From: Xenoacremonium recifei
Taxonomy: Eukaryota; Ascomycota; Sordariomycetes; Hypocreales; Nectriaceae
Length of the DNA stretch: 64,000 nt
NCBI GenBank assembly: GCA_012184525.1
Contig: WOFQ01000010.1
Location: forward strand, 682,001 to 746,000
Reading direction: 5' to 3'
Of the stretch, positions 59,912 through 64,000 are shown piece by piece. Position 1 is the stretch's first letter. Every line of letters begins with the position of its first letter. The notes under the pieces are model-generated. The model had not been told where the DNA came from and made no database searches. It was given only the letters and a program-made list of their open reading frames with translations. The position numbers were made by a program, and so were the translations under genes.

Positions 59912-62357
59912 ATGAATCGGCCAGGTAGGACCGCCCCTCGACTCCCTCATGCGTTTCGCGTCCTTCCTCTCAGCCTTAAGACCCCGCGGGCGTCAAGGGC
60001 TCGACTCAGCGAGCGGGATGCCTGCCTAATCGGCATCGAGACATCTGTTGGTATTCCAGACTGTGCGGCATACTTTCGAAGCTCCCGAAGATGACGCATT
60101 GGCGTCCAACCTCCCCTCAAATCGACCCTGCGACTCGAAAGACCATGTGACCAGCGCTCGCGGGTTGCGTCCCTACACGAATCCTTGCGAAAGAGTCGAC
60201 CGACAATAGAAAAGAGTTCGAGGATGGGACTGATGTGGCCTGAGGCTCTCGGATTTGTTGAAGTTGTCAGGATGAATGCTGATGATCTTCTCGCATCGCA
60301 GGTACGATGCCACAATCCCTTCGAGGGATGCCAGCTGGCTTCGGTGGCCAACAGCAGCCGCAACAGCCTGGACGAGCCGTCTCGAATCGATTACCGACTG
60401 GAAAACTAGGTATGCGATCGATGAAGAATACCCAGAAATATGGGGACGGGAGCGAGACGTCGCACCGTGATTCAGTGTCAGGGCTGACCCATGGACTGTG
60501 AATTCAGGGAACAATACCTCAGGCTGGACGTTTGGAGCAGGCGTATCCGTAGGCGGCACTGGCCTCCAAAATCCTACTCGTCAGCTTGGAGGAAACGTCA
60601 GTTTTGCACAGAGTTTGAGCGGCTCTCAACCCGCGACTCCTCTGGACTTGTCGTACGTTCTTTCCGAATACCTCACCCCTTTGTTTATACCCCGTCCCGA
60701 CCCAGCGGCATCTCCTTCGACATGATATCACGGAGACCGAAGCTTGTCCATAAGCTGAGCGACATGGCCGACCCTAACGAAACACCGCCGATGCGGAACT
60801 ATAGCTTAGCCTACGCGGCGGTTTTGAAGGGGTACTCCTCGGCACTCTTGTTCTGTTTTCTTCATATGCGCAATGGGCGTTTGCTTTTTCTGGTGTTCGA
60901 TATGTTAACTTAAACTTTGAGTAGGGAATTCCCGTCATTGTCCAACAACTCTCAAGTTCCAAATGCGAACCAGACCTCGATGTGGTCTGCCGCTGGCTCG
61001 AGAAATCTTGGCGGACCCATACAACGGAATCAACAAACTCCTCTCTCCTCCCAGCCAGGAGGCCAGGATGATCTATTCAGTGGCAGCTCGTCTCGAATCC
61101 CGTCAGGCCAAGGATCCTTTCGATTCGGTAACCAAGGGAACATTGGCCAGTCATCTCAAGCCCCCACTACTAGCATCGACGACTTCCCGCCACTAAACCG
61201 AACCGCCAATGGAGAGATGGGACCGGAGCGCACCGCCAACTTGATGTCATCTCTGGGATTTGCGACATCTCCAGTTGGTGGCTCTGCGGGACCTTTGCAG
61301 AACATACGGGGTAATGGCCTGTTGAATGCTCTCTCAGCTAACACTCGGGCTGGCGAAGCGAGATCACCACCTGGTGTCGGCGCCCCTGGTGAGTACTGAG
61401 TCTTGTCTGGAGTACATGTTATTAACCCATCTAGGATCCTCCAGGCCACAAGATAGCAAGCCAACCGCCGCTGAGGAAAATATGAGACAACACTCAACAT
61501 CCTTTCGTGAAGAGAGCTCAAGCGCTGTCACCAAGGCCGATGTATCGTCCCAAGCTGCTGCGTTGGGTGCGATAGGTAATGACAATTCGCTGGGCAAGGT
61601 AAAGGAGGAGTTGGAGAATCAGTCATCCGATGTGATTGATCCTCTCGCCGGCATGCCAGAAGTGGACAAATGGGGAATCAAAGGACTCAGGACGCTGATG
61701 AACAACTACCCTGACTACCACGCGATGGTTGTAGGCATGGACCCAAGCACGCTTGGTCTTGACTTGAGCTCTCCAGAGTATGGCAGACAGACGTCGTATT
61801 ATCTCGTGGTACTAATATTTATAGGCTCATCACCACCCAGGTCTACTCCCTGTTCGACGATGCCCCTCCTCGTCCGCCACCGAGCACCGGCAAGTTCAAA
61901 TTGCCAGAGTGCTATAATGTCACCAACGTGCAGCCGATCGAGAGCAAGATACAGAGCTTCAATGAGGAGACTCTCTTTTGGATCTTCTACAGCTGCCCCG
62001 CAGACCTCAAACAACAGATGGCCGCTGTAGAACTGTAAGAAGATTACGTTCTTGGATTTCCTGAATGACGCTAATCTTAATAGGCACTCGCGCAACTGGC
62101 GATGGCACAAGAAGCATCAAGTCTGGCTGACCAAGGACGAGCACATGACACCTCAGATCCTCGGACCAACCCATGAGCGAGGCTTCTACATAGTCTGGGA
62201 TACCTCGGCATGGCGAAAGGAGCGGGTGAGTTTGTCCTGAGACTTGAGACCTTATTTGAATGGATGGTTAACTAACACATCTCTGATATAGCGAGAACTT
62301 ACGTTGCATTATGGTGATCTTGATACTACTCTCAGTCAAGCTCCAGTAGCTCCGTGA
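59912..62357 (+). CDS. NOT2: CCR4-NOT complex subunit 2
   Basis: Homologue of Not2/Cdc36, which with Not3/5 forms the NOT module of the CCR4-NOT deadenylase scaffold in mRNA decay and transcription. Exons 59912-59924, 60302-60409, 60508-60652, 60925-61388, 61435-61777, 61825-62034, 62084-62225 and 62292-62357 give 496 residues. The N-terminal half is Gln/Gly/Asn-rich with two short FP-L motifs (SEFPSLSN, DDFPPLNR). The C-terminal NOT box (about 330-490) includes KWGIKGL, FKLPECYNVTN, ETLFWIFYSCPADLKQQMAAVEL, HSRNWRWHKKHQVWLTKD and the end ERRELTLHYGDLD. The first exon holds only 13 coding bases before a 377-nt intron. That first junction is the least certain; starting at the Met at 60307 would remove five residues. 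Confidence 0.93.
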
Positions 62358-62931
62358 GCTGAGTTACCTGATTGGAAATTCCTCGAAGCAGTTGGGTGAT
62401 GATTGAGATGACTCGAATTCGGCGGCTGGATTTATGAGGCGTTATGCCATTTCAGGCAGGGCAACTGTTTGTTACGGTCATTGAATCAGGTTTGGTTGAC
62501 CCCGGGACTGGGACGGAATTACTACCGGTAGGCCTTAGACGTCGCGGATTTCACTGGCGGCGATGGGGGTATGCAGCAACTCTCAATACAATCAATACCT
62601 CGGCTGTGATTGAGGTTGTGAAATCGTCCTTCCAGCAGGTTCCATGATGCGAAACGGCTTCCTATTCATTGTGACGTTCGAAGTTAATGTCCATGGGCGA
62701 TGAGCTGATTAGCCGAGGTTTCTCCATCGATTGACGAACATCAAGGTTGGGGTGGGCTTCGGACCTTGAAGTGACCCATCTCAATTCCCCATGCACATAG
62801 CTCCGCCACTTCATCCATACACCTACTGATCTAGACGGCGATATTGGTCTTCGACTTTATCTTACCTTCTTCTGCGCTCCCACCTTTGCCAATTTATCGC
62901 CACTGTCGCTCTAACGAGCGTGCTCGACACT
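62358..62931. other. intergenic, NOT2 to Cue1-like gene
   Basis: About 570 bp with the NOT2 3' UTR and the promoter of the Cue1-like gene. Short frames have no motif. Confidence 0.6.
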
Positions 62932-63553
62932 ATGTCAGACGAGCAAATCTCGCTACCTTATTTCATTGCTATCATGCTTGTCTCTGGCTTGATAATACGA
63001 TATCTGTTCTTTGGAGGCTCACAACGAGAGCAGCCCAGAATAACACCAGAGGCACTTTTGAGGTCCAGAGAGATCGCAGTAGAGAGGATACAGCAGATGT
63101 TTCCCCAGGTTGATCGCCGTACCATTCTGTGGGATCTGCAGCGCAACGGAGGAAACATTCAGAACACAACTGAGCGCATCCTCGCGGGCCGTCTAGAATC
63201 GGTATGCTCCTCATTCGATGACATATGCAAATAATTACTGATGGTCTGTACAGCCTCCTATCACCTTCCAACCGCCCCCTCCCGCAGGACAGCCTGCGCC
63301 CAGCAACAGTGCCTCGATATCTCGAAAACCAGAGAAGCCGACGCAGCCGGATCTGATCACGCGATACAATCTGAAGGACAAGTTGAATCAAGAACCGCTG
63401 GAAGAGGATAAGAAAGGCAAGGGGTGGAGCTCTAATAGGGACGAGAGACAGGCGTCCTTGCAACGGAGGAGGGAGGAGATGATTCTCCAGGCGAGGAGGA
63501 AGATGGCGGCAAAGCTGGCCGAGGGCCAAGCACCAAAACCCTCGCAGGCCTAA
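62932..63553 (+). CDS. CUE1: Cue1-like ER membrane protein
   Basis: Small ER-anchored cofactor resembling yeast Cue1, which recruits and activates the E2 Ubc7 in ER-associated degradation. Exons 62932-63201 and 63254-63553 give 189 residues. A single N-terminal membrane span (PYFIAIMLVSGLIIRYLFF) is followed by a CUE domain at about residues 48-90 (AVERIQQMFPQVDRRTILWDLQRNGGNIQNTTERIL). A Pro-rich linker and a charged helical C-terminus (RRREEMILQARRKMAAKLAE) fit the Ubc7-binding region. The 52-nt intron is in phase 0. Length and order match the family. Confidence 0.9.
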
Positions 63554-64000
63554 AGCGAACGGACCCGAAAGCATTACAAAGAAGCGATTTTGAATCAACA
63601 GGATATGTTGGCCATCATCTGGGGTGATGATCTCTTTGCGCAATGTGATGGGGATTGAGATACAGACTTCTGAGGGTGCCACGCGTTTGCTGCTTGTATT
63701 ATGGTCACGCGCTCTGAAGTGTTCAACCCTACTGATAACGCTTGGAGCAATGCTGACTCGGCGTTTGGAAAGCATCATGGCGTTTTGTAATTCACAATGA
63801 CTCGACCTCAGACCTATCGTCAATTGGGAGAAGCTAAGTCAGAGGCAGACGCACGCCTTTACCACTGTGGTCACATGTCTTCCAGGCGCTAGCGATGATC
63901 TACAGACGTGTTCCTCCGAGGACAATGTGCCACAGCAGGAAGCGAACATTGTAGTGCTATCAGAAGCTGACCAAGGATGCACTGTCTACGATCTTGAGTA
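63554..64000. other. right edge, no gene recognised
   Basis: About 450 bp holding the 3' UTR of the Cue1-like gene. A minus-strand frame running into the Cue1-like gene is only an antisense shadow. Nothing else can be assigned. Confidence 0.55.

Noticed and set aside
62972..63823. A 283-codon minus-strand open frame at the right edge
   Set aside because: It covers the Cue1-like gene in antisense, and its length comes from that gene's composition.

Overview
The window is nuclear DNA from a filamentous ascomycete, most likely a Sordariomycete. The evidence is short introns of about 45-110 nt (gt...ctaac/ctgac...ag), compact genes on both strands, a PRO1/RosA/NosA-type Zn2Cys6 regulator, a phocein-type MOB protein with a long tail, an NCS1 permease and an OrdA-like P450. 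No rRNA, tRNA, CRISPR array or transposase was recognised. Exon limits were read by eye from reading frame, splice signals and protein continuity. Most multi-exon genes close with every splice phase in register.

Layout. 1-1597: 5' part of an MFS transporter (minus strand) running off the left edge. 1598-10015: an 8.4 kb stretch without a convincing gene. 10016-15839: a CCDC124/Lso2-type ribosome-associated protein, an E2-like (UEV-type) protein, a decayed conserved gene with two in-frame TAG codons, and ribokinase. 17279-23643: a cytochrome P450 with a frame break near its end, and a purine-cytosine permease. 24001-35110: the riboflavin reductase RIB7, a double GFA-domain protein, a CUE-AlkB-GRF dioxygenase, the PTS2 receptor PEX7, an MSS116-type mitochondrial RNA helicase and an unknown membrane protein. 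36015-45973: an INCENP/Sli15 homologue and condensin SMC2 head to head, then an mARC-like MOSC protein. 45974-53427: a 7.4 kb stretch without recognisable genes, upstream of a developmental regulator. 53428-63553: the PRO1-like regulator, a MOB4/phocein homologue, a ZNG1-type zinc GTPase, CCR4-NOT subunit NOT2 and a Cue1-like ER protein.

How the genes work together. Two neighbourhoods are functionally coherent. INCENP (chromosomal passenger complex) and SMC2 (condensin) both act on mitotic chromosomes and share a 424-bp divergent promoter carrying a forkhead-type site and ACGCG-type sites. The PRO1-like factor and the MOB phocein homologue, both families tied to fruiting-body development in Sordaria and Neurospora, lie tail to tail. 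The PRO1 leader carries four copies of a 13-bp element, and its zinc cluster is split by a 28-nt microexon.

Nothing here looks like a defence island, a biosynthetic cluster or a mobile element. The best leads for new biology are the PRO1 leader repeat and microexon, the shared INCENP/SMC2 promoter, and the apparently recent decay (or readthrough) of the gene at 12.5-14.8 kb.
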